Assembly (NCBI GenBank): GCA_934646845.1
Contig: CAKUEV010000131.1
Coordinates: 1-5,593, forward strand
Reading direction: 5' to 3'
Length of the DNA: 5,593 nucleotides
Origin: an uncultured Slackia sp.
GTDB taxonomy: Bacteria; Actinomycetota; Coriobacteriia; Coriobacteriales; Eggerthellaceae
Shown: positions 1-5,138 of the stretch, piece by piece
How the letters are laid out: each line of letters begins with the position of its first letter
How positions within the stretch are numbered: the first letter of the stretch is position 1
Program-made: the position numbers and the translations under genes
The notes under the pieces: model-generated
The model's input: the letters and a program-made list of their open reading frames with translations, nothing else
Database searches by the model: none
Told to the model about the DNA's origin: nothing

Positions 1-299
1 CCTATGGAGAGTGCGATGATCGCGGGACTCTGAGCAACGGCCCCCTCAACGATAACGCCTTTCTTGTAAAGGAAATAAATAGCCAGGCCCGTAATGAAGG
101 ATGCGGCATTCACGACAATCATAAATCCAACATCGGACACATACCCACACGTTTCCGTCACCGAACCCATTGCTGTTCGGTACGAGCACGCAATGGCTGC
201 TTTATACGAAGCAAATCCAATTGTCATGGCGACAGCAAGCATGCAGGTCAAAAAAGGCCCATGCTTTGCTTCCATCGTATTCATCAGCGAAAACCCCAT
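1..299 (-). CDS. N-terminal part of a membrane protein, possibly a membrane-bound LuxR-type regulator (truncated by window edge)
   Basis: An open frame runs leftward from an ATG at 299 to the window edge, giving 99 codons without a stop; an in-frame TGA at 308-306 sets the upstream limit. The product is hydrophobic. Residues about 13-33 form one likely membrane helix, residues about 56-77 form a second that ends in a YKKG positive patch, and a third begins near residue 88. No clear Shine-Dalgarno sequence precedes ATG 299, so internal ATGs at codons 6 and 9 remain possible starts. Eggerthellaceae often place a many-helix membrane protein with a C-terminal LuxR HTH divergently from a Tat-exported flavoprotein reductase, and this is that arrangement. 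That function is inferred from position and hydrophobicity only, because the HTH part would lie outside the window. A plain transporter fragment is the main alternative. The coding frame itself is more secure than the role. Confidence 0.6.
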   Translation of the reverse strand, partial: MGFSLMNTMEAKHGPFLTCMLAVAMTIGFASYKAAIACSYRTAMGSVTETCGYVSDVGFMIVVNAASFITGLAIYFLYKKGVIVEGAVAQSPAIIALSI

Positions 300-310
300 A
301 TTGCATCATC

Positions 311-337
311 TAACCGATGGTCGGTTATCGTCGGTTA
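311..337. promoter_or_regulatory. Cluster of three TCGGTTA half-sites, candidate operator
   Basis: TAACCGA (311-317) and TCGGTTA (321-327) make a perfect 7-bp inverted repeat around TGG. A second exact TCGGTTA follows at 331-337, so the three half-sites start exactly 10 bp apart, about one helical turn. They lie between two divergent genes, 12 bp upstream of the minus-strand ATG. This looks like a binding site for a dimeric or cooperative regulator, plausibly the product of the neighbouring gene. The repeat is seen directly; the binding protein is inferred. Confidence 0.5.
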
Positions 338-358
338 CGGCGTTATTCAATCGATAGT

Positions 359-370
359 CGGTCATGACCG
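359..370. promoter_or_regulatory. 12-bp palindrome CGGTCATGACCG, candidate operator
   Basis: CGGTCA followed by TGACCG is a perfect palindrome. With the preceding T it reads TCGGTCA, differing by one base from the TCGGTTA half-sites just upstream, so it may be a further site for the same regulator. It covers the predicted -35 element of the flavoprotein promoter, a position that suits either a repressor or an activator that contacts polymerase. Confidence 0.45.
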
Positions 371-393
371 GGCAATTCCATGACACCTATAGT
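364..393 (+). promoter_or_regulatory. Predicted promoter of the flavoprotein reductase gene
   Basis: A -10 element TATAGT (388-393, one mismatch to TATAAT) lies 18 bp after ATGACC (364-369), which shares the TGAC core with TTGACA. Transcription would start near 400, giving a leader of about 40 bases before the ATG at 442. The weak -35 overlapped by a palindrome suggests a regulated promoter. Read by eye from consensus only. Confidence 0.45.
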
Positions 394-401
394 AACGCCA
401 A

Positions 402-417
402 GCCGCCTCTAGGCGGC
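402..417 (+). other. GC-rich inverted repeat near the predicted 5' end of the mRNA
   Basis: GCCGCCT (402-408) and AGGCGGC (411-417) are perfect complements separated by two bases; as RNA the innermost pair would open to leave a four-base loop. If transcription starts near 400, this stem sits at the very 5' end of the flavoprotein mRNA, 9 bases before the Shine-Dalgarno sequence. It could protect the mRNA end or serve as a DNA operator. There is no U-run after it, so it is not an intrinsic terminator. Confidence 0.45.
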
Positions 418-426
418 GAAAGAAAT

Positions 427-436
427 GAGGAGGGAG
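427..436 (+). promoter_or_regulatory. Ribosome binding site that fixes the flavoprotein start at 442
   Basis: The purine-rich GAGGAGGGAG ends 5 bases before ATG 442. The longer in-frame start at 364 has no such site, overlaps the predicted promoter, and would put 26 residues in front of the Tat signal. ATG 442 places the twin arginine at residues 5-6, as expected. Confidence 0.85.
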
Positions 437-441
437 TTAAC

Positions 442-2328
442 ATGGAACTCAATCGAAGGGACTTTCTTAAGGGAACGATCGCAATTGGATCCGTTGCGGC
501 GTTGAGCGGCGCGATGGCGGGATGCTCGCAATCCGGGAACGAAACCAAAGCAGATGAATCTACCGAAAAGAGCGCGGTAAAGCCTCCCGAAAACTTCACC
601 GATGGCAAATGGGTCGGCAAAGCAATGGGCCATAAAGATTATCTGTATGCAGCGGTAACCATCGCAGATTCTAAACTCGCTGACGCAAAAATCATTCGCA
701 ACGACGACACTATTGGAATAGGAAGCGTTGCTGGTCCCATGATGGCACAGCGTATTCTCGAATCCGGCAATCTCGACGCCGATACAGTTTCTGGCGCTAC
801 TATGACCAGCATGGCTGTACGGAGCGCAATTTCTGACGCAATCACCAATGCTGGCGGCAACCCCGCAGACTTCTCGCTGGGCACCCCCGAGCCCGCAAAA
901 AACGGCACGCCGCAAACGGCTGACGTCGATGTTGTATTTATGGGCGCAGGCACTTCCGGTCTTGTGGCTGCAACACGCCTGCTTGAAAACGGCTACAAAG
1001 TCATGCTGCTCGAAAAGAACGATATTCCGGGCGGCTCTATGTGCATGACGTATTCGGGCGTTCTTTCCGCAGGTTCCGAACTGCAGAAGAACTATAGCCT
1101 TGGTCGCTTCGACGACAGCATCGGCATGAGCCTGGATGCCAGGCTCGAAGCAGTCAAGAAACGCGTCAATCCCGAGCTCAACCGCTTCGATGGCGAAATC
1201 CCGTACGAAACCGCAATGTATGAGAACTCTGGAAAAATGGTCGACTGGATGCACGACATGGGCATCGGTTTCTTCACCATGGGAGTCAATCCCTACTACG
1301 GCACTACTCCATATCTGGCGCCAGGCTGCTACATGGGCGGCTGTGGCTACGCTATGCAGTTTCTCGTCGATCGCATCAACGCGTTGGGCGGCCAAATCGT
1401 CTATGGCGCCAAAGTAACCGAATTCATCAAAGATAGCGATGGCAAGATCGCTGGCCTGACCGCAGAATGCAAAGACGGCGGCAGTTGGAGCGTCAATGCT
1501 CGCGCAGTATGCCTCACCTCTGGTGGCTTCGCGGCAAACCAGGACATGATTAAGGAGCATTACCCCGAATACGGCGAATTCTCCTACAACTGCGCCCCTG
1601 GCTCCACGGGCGACGGTATCGTGCTCGCCCAGGGTGAAAACGCCGCCATCGAATGCATGGGTCGCGACCTTGGAGCATTCCTGTCAACGACGCCCCAGGC
1701 TGGCAGCCGATTCGAAATCGCATTCGCTTACCGCACCACGCCGGGCATTATGGTCAATGCCAGCGGCGACCAGTTCGGCAACGTGAATGGAAACAACCAC
1801 GCTGAGCTCAGCAAGGCAGTGCGCGATTCCAGCAATGGTGGCAAGTTCTTCATCATTACCGACGAAAGCGGCGCTGTTACCACTATGAAGAACGACGAGT
1901 GGTCGACGACTGAGTACAAGGCCCTGTTCAGTCGCGGAGATATGATCCACTTCGATTCCGTGCAGGATGCTATCGACGAATACGGCATCACCAACCTGCA
2001 GCAAACGCTCGACACGCACAACGCGCATGCGGAAGCAGGCGAAGAGGATGAATTCGGTCGCAAGGACCTTCCGCTGATCAACACTCATGGCGGAATCTGG
2101 GTATGCCCCTGCATCCCCACGTTCTATCTCACGACTGGCGGTCTCGCAATCGATCCGAGTTGCCATGTTCTGACCGAAGACCGCGAGCCCATCGCCAATC
2201 TGTACGCCGCGGGCGACGTATGCGGCTCCATCGAAGAAAAAGACGGCCGAGGCTATGGCTACGGCTTCGACGCGGCCATGATTTATGGCTACATCATGGC
2301 AAATACCATCACGACCGATTTGGCGTAA
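442..2328 (+). CDS. Tat-exported lipoprotein FMN/FAD-dependent reductase of the fumarate reductase flavoprotein family
   Basis: This 628-residue protein is a predicted extracytoplasmic reductase that would hand electrons to a small organic acceptor in anaerobic respiration. The N-terminus has a twin-arginine signal (NRRDFLKG, residues 4-11), a hydrophobic stretch and a lipobox ending at Cys28, so it is probably folded before export and lipid-anchored outside. Residues about 57-137 form an FMN-binding domain with DTVSGAT (114-120), where Thr120 fits the site to which ApbE attaches FMN covalently. From about 161 the FAD domain begins, with GAGTSG (168-173) and Glu191 ending the second strand; AAGDVCG (589-595) is the C-terminal FAD contact. 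The substrate domain is unusual. The usual GxRFxNE region reads GDQFGNV (442-448), and the HxTMGG region reads YLTTGG (562-567), so acid/base and carboxylate-binding residues typical of fumarate reductases are not evident. Arg603 in DGRGYGYG may match a conserved substrate-binding arginine. A CPC motif lies at 555-557. No heme motif or electron-donor gene is adjacent. The family is secure; the substrate is unknown and fumarate is unlikely. Confidence 0.93.
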   Translation: MELNRRDFLKGTIAIGSVAALSGAMAGCSQSGNETKADESTEKSAVKPPENFTDGKWVGKAMGHKDYLYAAVTIADSKLADAKIIRNDDTIGIGSVAGPMMAQRILESGNLDADTVSGATMTSMAVRSAISDAITNAGGNPADFSLGTPEPAKNGTPQTADVDVVFMGAGTSGLVAATRLLENGYKVMLLEKNDIPGGSMCMTYSGVLSAGSELQKNYSLGRFDDSIGMSLDARLEAVKKRVNPELNRFDGEIPYETAMYENSGKMVDWMHDMGIGFFTMGVNPYYGTTPYLAPGCYMGGCGYAMQFLVDRINALGGQIVYGAKVTEFIKDSDGKIAGLTAECKDGGSWSVNARAVCLTSGGFAANQDMIKEHYPEYGEFSYNCAPGSTGDGIVLAQGENAAIECMGRDLGAFLSTTPQAGSRFEIAFAYRTTPGIMVNASGDQFGNVNGNNHAELSKAVRDSSNGGKFFIITDESGAVTTMKNDEWSTTEYKALFSRGDMIHFDSVQDAIDEYGITNLQQTLDTHNAHAEAGEEDEFGRKDLPLINTHGGIWVCPCIPTFYLTTGGLAIDPSCHVLTEDREPIANLYAAGDVCGSIEEKDGRGYGYGFDAAMIYGYIMANTITTDLA

Positions 2329-2386
2329 CAGCCTATCCGCATACGAAGCTCCCAACGCGTGCGGAAAACAATAATTCCCCTCCAAC

Positions 2387-2418
2387 AGGAAGAACCCCGA
2401 CGAATCGGGGTTCTTCCT
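2387..2418 (+). terminator. Intrinsic terminator after the flavoprotein gene
   Basis: A perfect 14-bp stem (AGGAAGAACCCCGA paired with TCGGGGTTCTTCCT) closes a CGAA loop and is followed by a pyrimidine-rich TCTTACCTT. It lies 58 bases after the stop codon at 2328. On the opposite strand no U-run follows the stem, so it should act mainly on rightward transcripts. It separates the reductase unit from the ABC transporter locus. Confidence 0.85.
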
Positions 2419-2460
2419 TCTTACCTTAAAGAGCAAGGGCGTCGCATCTTGACAAATTCT

Positions 2461-2489
2461 TCCAGCAAAGCCTTTTAGGCCTTGCTGGA
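2461..2489 (-). terminator. Imperfect hairpin, possible terminator of the substrate-binding protein gene
   Basis: TCCAGCAA (2461-2468) pairs with TTGCTGGA (2482-2489), followed by one mismatch, then GCC with GGC around a TTTTA loop. It lies 129 bases beyond the stop codon of the leftward substrate-binding protein gene. Reading leftward it is followed by AGAATTTGTC, a weak U-run. It may end that transcript, but the weak tail and distance keep this tentative. The remaining gap sequence (2490-2618) shows no other clear structure and no convincing gene. Confidence 0.3.
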
Positions 2490-2618
2490 TCTCAACCCAA
2501 ACAATGCCGCCCGCGGCTCTCTTAAACGCATTAGTCCCTTTTACAAGAGCTCCGCAGCGAACGATCCATGCGATGTTTTGTTTCACGGCGAGCCTCTTCC
2601 GCAGCCGCCGCACTCGAG

Positions 2619-3773
2619 TTAGCCGTTGTAGCTGTTGCCGAGAATCTCGCGAGCCTGCTCGTCGGTCACGTTGGCATGGTAGAACAAGCTGTAGAACTCC
2701 TTGGTGACTTCAACCATGTCGACGTCGTAGGCGTCGGGATACAGCGTGTTCGCGATCCACTGAATGCCGAGAATGCGGTTGACCGAAGGCGGGCGATCGC
2801 ACCAAGAGAACGGCACGTTGGGCATCGTGTACACCTTGCCGTCTTTCACGGCATCGATGGTCGACCAATTGGCGTCGGTGCGAATAAGCTCATCGGCGCC
2901 GCCGCGCGCAACATCGTCCCACGCAATAATGACCTGCGGGTTCCATGTAAGAACCTGCTCGAGGGAAACGGGACTCATGCCCTTGCCCTTCTGGGCTTCA
3001 ACATCCTGGGCGACATTGTCGGCGCCAGCACGATCGAATGCCAAGGAATGCGTGGAGCCCTTGGGCTCGGTCTGCAGGCCCTCGGAGCCCTCAGCGTAGT
3101 ACAGGCGAACGCGCTGGTCCTCAGGAACGGTCGCGACGGCCTTGTCAACATTGTCAAGCGCGGTTTCGCAATAGGACGCGAGCTTCTCTGCCTGGTCTTC
3201 CTTGCCCAGCAGCGCGCCAAGCGTGCGATACGTGGTGGGCGTCGCATCGAGCGTGCCGTCCAGAACAACAACGGGAATGCCCGTCTGATTCTGCAGGTCA
3301 TCGGCGGAACTCACGTCGGAATCGCCGGGCTTGCCGGTGGTGACCGAGAAAATCACCTGCACGCCTTCGGCCATAATGGCTTCAGGGTTGAGCTCCTTGC
3401 CGCCGGAGAGGGTGCCCAAATACGGCAGATCGCCAGTTCCTTCGGGCAAATACGCCAGTTCCGCGTCAGAGAATTCCATGGTCGTGCCGGCCGCGAGCTC
3501 AGGAGCCAGGGTGAAGCAGAAAATCTGACCGGGGGCGCCGGTGTAATAAATCTTCTGCAGCGCGCCAATACCGGGAATCGTGACCTCGCGGCCAGCGTCG
3601 TCGGTAATGGTGCGGTCGGCCATCAGATCGACGGTTTCCGTTTGTGCAGCGTCGTTGTTAGACGACTCGGTAGCCGCCTTGTCCGTACCTGAGCATCCAG
3701 CGAGCAGCGTCAACGCCATCGCCAGACACGCTGTCATCATAACGATGGCCAGGCTGCGCTTCTTGGTGAGCAT
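2619..3773 (-). CDS. ABC transporter substrate-binding lipoprotein, FecB/BtuF type (metal chelate or cobalamin family)
   Basis: This 384-residue protein would capture a chelated metal or corrinoid outside the membrane and deliver it to the FecCD permease encoded divergently. It starts with a KKR-positive signal peptide and a strong lipobox LLAGC, so Cys27 should be the lipidated first residue of the mature protein. An Asp/Ser/Thr/Asn-rich linker follows to about residue 50. The periplasmic-binding fold of this family spans about residues 54-345. Visible landmarks are RTITDDAGREVTIP (54-67), the ELNPEAIMAEGVQVIF stretch (127-142), the helix containing GALLGKEDQAEKLASY (186-201), WNPQVIIAWD (277-286) and a conserved DRPPSVNRILGIQWIA segment (326-341). 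Length is normal for the family. The start at 3773 is supported by a good ribosome binding site. The ligand cannot be read from the sequence: ferric siderophore, heme, cobalamin, or molybdate/tungstate (as for MolA-type members) are all possible. Confidence 0.9.
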   Translation of the reverse strand: MLTKKRSLAIVMMTACLAMALTLLAGCSGTDKAATESSNNDAAQTETVDLMADRTITDDAGREVTIPGIGALQKIYYTGAPGQIFCFTLAPELAAGTTMEFSDAELAYLPEGTGDLPYLGTLSGGKELNPEAIMAEGVQVIFSVTTGKPGDSDVSSADDLQNQTGIPVVVLDGTLDATPTTYRTLGALLGKEDQAEKLASYCETALDNVDKAVATVPEDQRVRLYYAEGSEGLQTEPKGSTHSLAFDRAGADNVAQDVEAQKGKGMSPVSLEQVLTWNPQVIIAWDDVARGGADELIRTDANWSTIDAVKDGKVYTMPNVPFSWCDRPPSVNRILGIQWIANTLYPDAYDVDMVEVTKEFYSLFYHANVTDEQAREILGNSYNG

Positions 3774-3780
3774 CTGGTTT

Positions 3781-3790
3781 CCTTCCTCCC
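3781..3790 (-). promoter_or_regulatory. Ribosome binding site of the substrate-binding protein gene
   Basis: On the minus strand GGGAGGAAGG lies 7 bases before the ATG at 3773. It agrees with the start that gives a complete signal peptide and lipobox. Confidence 0.8.
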
Positions 3791-3812
3791 TTTTCGTCTT
3801 TGCGCGCGTTTC

Positions 3813-3841
3813 ATTAACGCCGAGCGAGACTCCATTGCCAC
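3813..3841 (-). promoter_or_regulatory. Weak predicted promoter for the substrate-binding protein gene
   Basis: On the minus strand GTGGCA (3841-3836, four matches to TTGACA) is separated by 17 bp from GTTAAT (3818-3813, four matches to TATAAT). Transcription would start near 3806, leaving a leader of about 30 bases. Both boxes are imperfect, so this is tentative. A TATACT further upstream (3888-3883) is an alternative -10 but has no good -35. Confidence 0.3.
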
Positions 3842-3843
3842 CA

Positions 3844-3860
3844 TTTCGTCCCGTTTCGTC
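3844..3860 (+). repeat. Tandem TTTCGTC repeats with 10-bp period in the divergent control region
   Basis: TTTCGTC occurs at 3844-3850 and again at 3854-3860, one helical turn apart. A third copy is at 3792-3798. The second and third copies are each followed by TTTGCGC, directly at 3799-3805 and after one extra A at 3862-3868. The tandem pair sits between the predicted -35 elements of the leftward and rightward promoters, a suitable place for one regulator to act on both arms of the transporter locus. The repeats are seen directly; the role is inferred. Confidence 0.4.
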
Positions 3861-3861
3861 A

Positions 3862-3890
3862 TTTGCGCATAAGACTTATTGAAGTATAAT
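3862..3890 (+). promoter_or_regulatory. Predicted promoter of the FecCD permease and ATPase genes
   Basis: A perfect -10 TATAAT (3885-3890) lies 17 bp after TTTGCG (3862-3867), a poor -35. Transcription would start near 3897, giving a leader of about 68 bases before the permease start at 3965. The excellent -10 with a poor -35 suggests help from an activator or control by a repressor. Confidence 0.5.
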
Positions 3891-3927
3891 ATTCCCCGCT
3901 CTTAATAATCTCGTGCAAGAATACTCG

Positions 3928-3939
3928 AATGATATCATT
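3928..3939. promoter_or_regulatory. 12-bp palindrome AATGATATCATT in the permease leader, candidate metal-regulator site
   Basis: AATGAT and ATCATT form a perfect palindrome about 30 bases after the predicted transcription start, where a bound repressor could block transcription. It resembles the core of a Fur box (AATGAT-A-ATCATT) lacking the central base, which would fit an iron-type transporter. It does not resemble the DtxR/IdeR consensus usual in many Actinobacteria. The site is directly visible; the regulator assignment is weak. Confidence 0.35.
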
Positions 3940-3954
3940 GCGGAATCGAAGCGC

Positions 3955-3960
3955 AAGGGG
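3955..3960 (+). promoter_or_regulatory. Probable ribosome binding site of the permease gene
   Basis: AAGGGG lies 4 bases before ATG 3965, slightly close but the best site available. The earlier in-frame ATG at 3929 has no purine-rich stretch at the right distance and lies inside the palindrome, so 3965 is preferred. Confidence 0.55.
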
Positions 3961-3964
3961 AAAA

Positions 3965-5134
3965 ATGGGGGAGAAGAGGTTTTGGAAGAGGCCACCCCGC
4001 TCACGGGCGGAAGACGCCGCATGCAGCGAACAGCGCTGCGCATCGGGCGCATGCGAGAAGCCCGCGACAAGCGCCGAGACGCTCGACCGCAAGGTTGAGC
4101 CCTGGATCAAAGTCGCCATCGGCATTGCGCTTCTAGGCATCGTGCTTGTTTCCTTCGCGCTGGGGCGCTATCCCATTTCACCCGTCGAGCTCGTCTCGAC
4201 GCTTGGCGGCCTGGCAAACAACGCCTTCGCCGATTTCGTCGCACATTTTGGCGTGGCCATCCCGCATGTCGAGGTGAACCAACAAATGGCAACGGCGCTC
4301 ATGAATATTCGCCTGCCGCGCATTCTCGTTGTCATGCTTGTGGGCGCGGCGCTGGCCGTTGCAGGCGCGAGCTACCAGGGCATGTTCAAAAATCCGCTCG
4401 TTTCGCCCGATATTTTGGGCGCATCCGCAGGCGCGAGTTTCGGCGCATGCCTGGCGCTGCTGTTCGATATGTCAAATTCCATGGTGCAGCTGTTCGCCTT
4501 CATCGGGGCCATGGTCGCCGTGGGCGGCGCCGTGTGGATGAACAAAATGGTGAACAAATACGACGCGCTTTTGGGCCTGGTGCTGGGCGGCATGCTCGTC
4601 ACCACCTTGTTCCAGTCGTTCACCTCGCTCGTAAAATTCATGGCCGATGCCAATGACAAGCTGCCCGCCATCACGTTTTGGCTCATGGGAAGCTTCTCGC
4701 GCATCAACCAAACCGACCTCGCGGTTATCGTAGCGCCCATGCTGGCGGGATTTGTGCTGCTTATGCTCGAGCGCTGGAAACTCAACGTGCTCTCGTTCGG
4801 CGAAGAAGAGGCGCGCAGCCTGGGCGTGAATACCGGACGCGTGCGCCTGCTCGTCATTTTCGCCTCCACGCTCATCGTCGCCTGCTCGGTCGCCGTCGCA
4901 GGAATCGTGGGGTGGGTCGGCCTGGTTATTCCGCACCTCGCGCGCTCCATCGTAGGCCCAAACTACAAGGTATTGCTGCCTACGTCCATGTTCATCGGCG
5001 CGGGATATTTGCTCATCGTCGACGACCTCTGCCGCCTTATGGCGTCAACCGAGATTCCCATCGGCATTCTGACCGCCATCATCGGCGTGCCGTTCTTCAT
5101 TTTCATTTTCCGTCACAACATCAAGGGGTGGTAA
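3965..5134 (+). CDS. FecCD-family ABC transporter permease (metal chelate or cobalamin importer)
   Basis: The product, 389 residues from ATG 3965, is the membrane channel of a type II ABC importer; two copies would form the pore for the ligand delivered by the FecB/BtuF-type lipoprotein. Family landmarks are clear: RLPRILVVMLVGAALAVAGA (116-135), then YQGMFKNPLVSPDILGASAGA (137-157), the ATPase-facing loop GEEEARSLGVNTGRVRL (279-295), and GWVGLVIPHLAR (316-327). The C-terminal helices contain EIPIGILTAIIGVPFFIF (363-380). About ten membrane helices are expected, the first at about 47-67. Compared with the usual 330-350 residues the N-terminus is extended by about 45 polar residues, with cysteines at 20, 25 and 30. 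No ATG, GTG or TTG occurs in frame between 3965 and the first helix, so the extension is not simply a start-site error. The ATPase gene follows after a 4-base gap, so the two are surely cotranscribed. Permease identity is secure; ligand unknown. Confidence 0.93.
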   Translation: MGEKRFWKRPPRSRAEDAACSEQRCASGACEKPATSAETLDRKVEPWIKVAIGIALLGIVLVSFALGRYPISPVELVSTLGGLANNAFADFVAHFGVAIPHVEVNQQMATALMNIRLPRILVVMLVGAALAVAGASYQGMFKNPLVSPDILGASAGASFGACLALLFDMSNSMVQLFAFIGAMVAVGGAVWMNKMVNKYDALLGLVLGGMLVTTLFQSFTSLVKFMADANDKLPAITFWLMGSFSRINQTDLAVIVAPMLAGFVLLMLERWKLNVLSFGEEEARSLGVNTGRVRLLVIFASTLIVACSVAVAGIVGWVGLVIPHLARSIVGPNYKVLLPTSMFIGAGYLLIVDDLCRLMASTEIPIGILTAIIGVPFFIFIFRHNIKGW

Positions 5135-5138
5135 GGGG

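Noticed and set aside
94..357. 87-codon plus-strand frame near the left edge
   Set aside because: It overlaps the minus-strand hydrophobic coding frame and runs into the operator array; its product has no recognisable feature.
364..441. Longer start for the flavoprotein at 364
   Set aside because: It would add 26 residues before the Tat signal, has no ribosome binding site, and would begin inside the predicted promoter.
1128..1146. Perfect 8-bp inverted repeat GAGCCTGG-ATG-CCAGGCTC inside the flavoprotein gene
   Set aside because: It lies in the middle of a conserved coding region, has no U-run and no sign of function; a hairpin of this size is expected by chance in GC-rich coding DNA.
409..1560. 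Long 383-codon open frame on the minus strand opposite the flavoprotein gene
   Set aside because: It is antisense to a gene with unmistakable FMN and FAD motifs. The translation is rich in Cys, His and Ala without recognisable domains, as expected from the complement of GC-biased codons.
2449..2454. Perfect TTGACA that could be a -35 element on the plus strand
   Set aside because: No acceptable -10 lies 16-18 bp downstream, and no plus-strand gene follows.
1684..2613. 309-codon minus-strand frame covering the gap after the flavoprotein gene
   Set aside because: It reads through the perfect terminator stem and then antisense through the flavoprotein gene. The gap part shows no known motif, and no clear ribosome binding site precedes the frame.
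2568..3692. 374-codon plus-strand frame opposite the substrate-binding protein gene
   Set aside because: It is the complement of a well-supported FecB/BtuF-type gene and has low-complexity Arg/Gly/Val composition with no domain.
3774..3964. Possible cobalamin riboswitch in the divergent gap
   Set aside because: No B12-box-like sequence was found on either strand, and the leaders from the predicted starts (about 30 and 68 bases) are too short for a cobalamin aptamer.
3913..4098. 61-codon plus-strand frame starting at GTG 3913, overlapping the permease start
   Set aside because: It is out of frame with the permease, is Arg-rich like other shadow frames, and lacks a ribosome binding site. A frameshift joining it to the permease is not needed, since the permease frame is open with suitable codon use.
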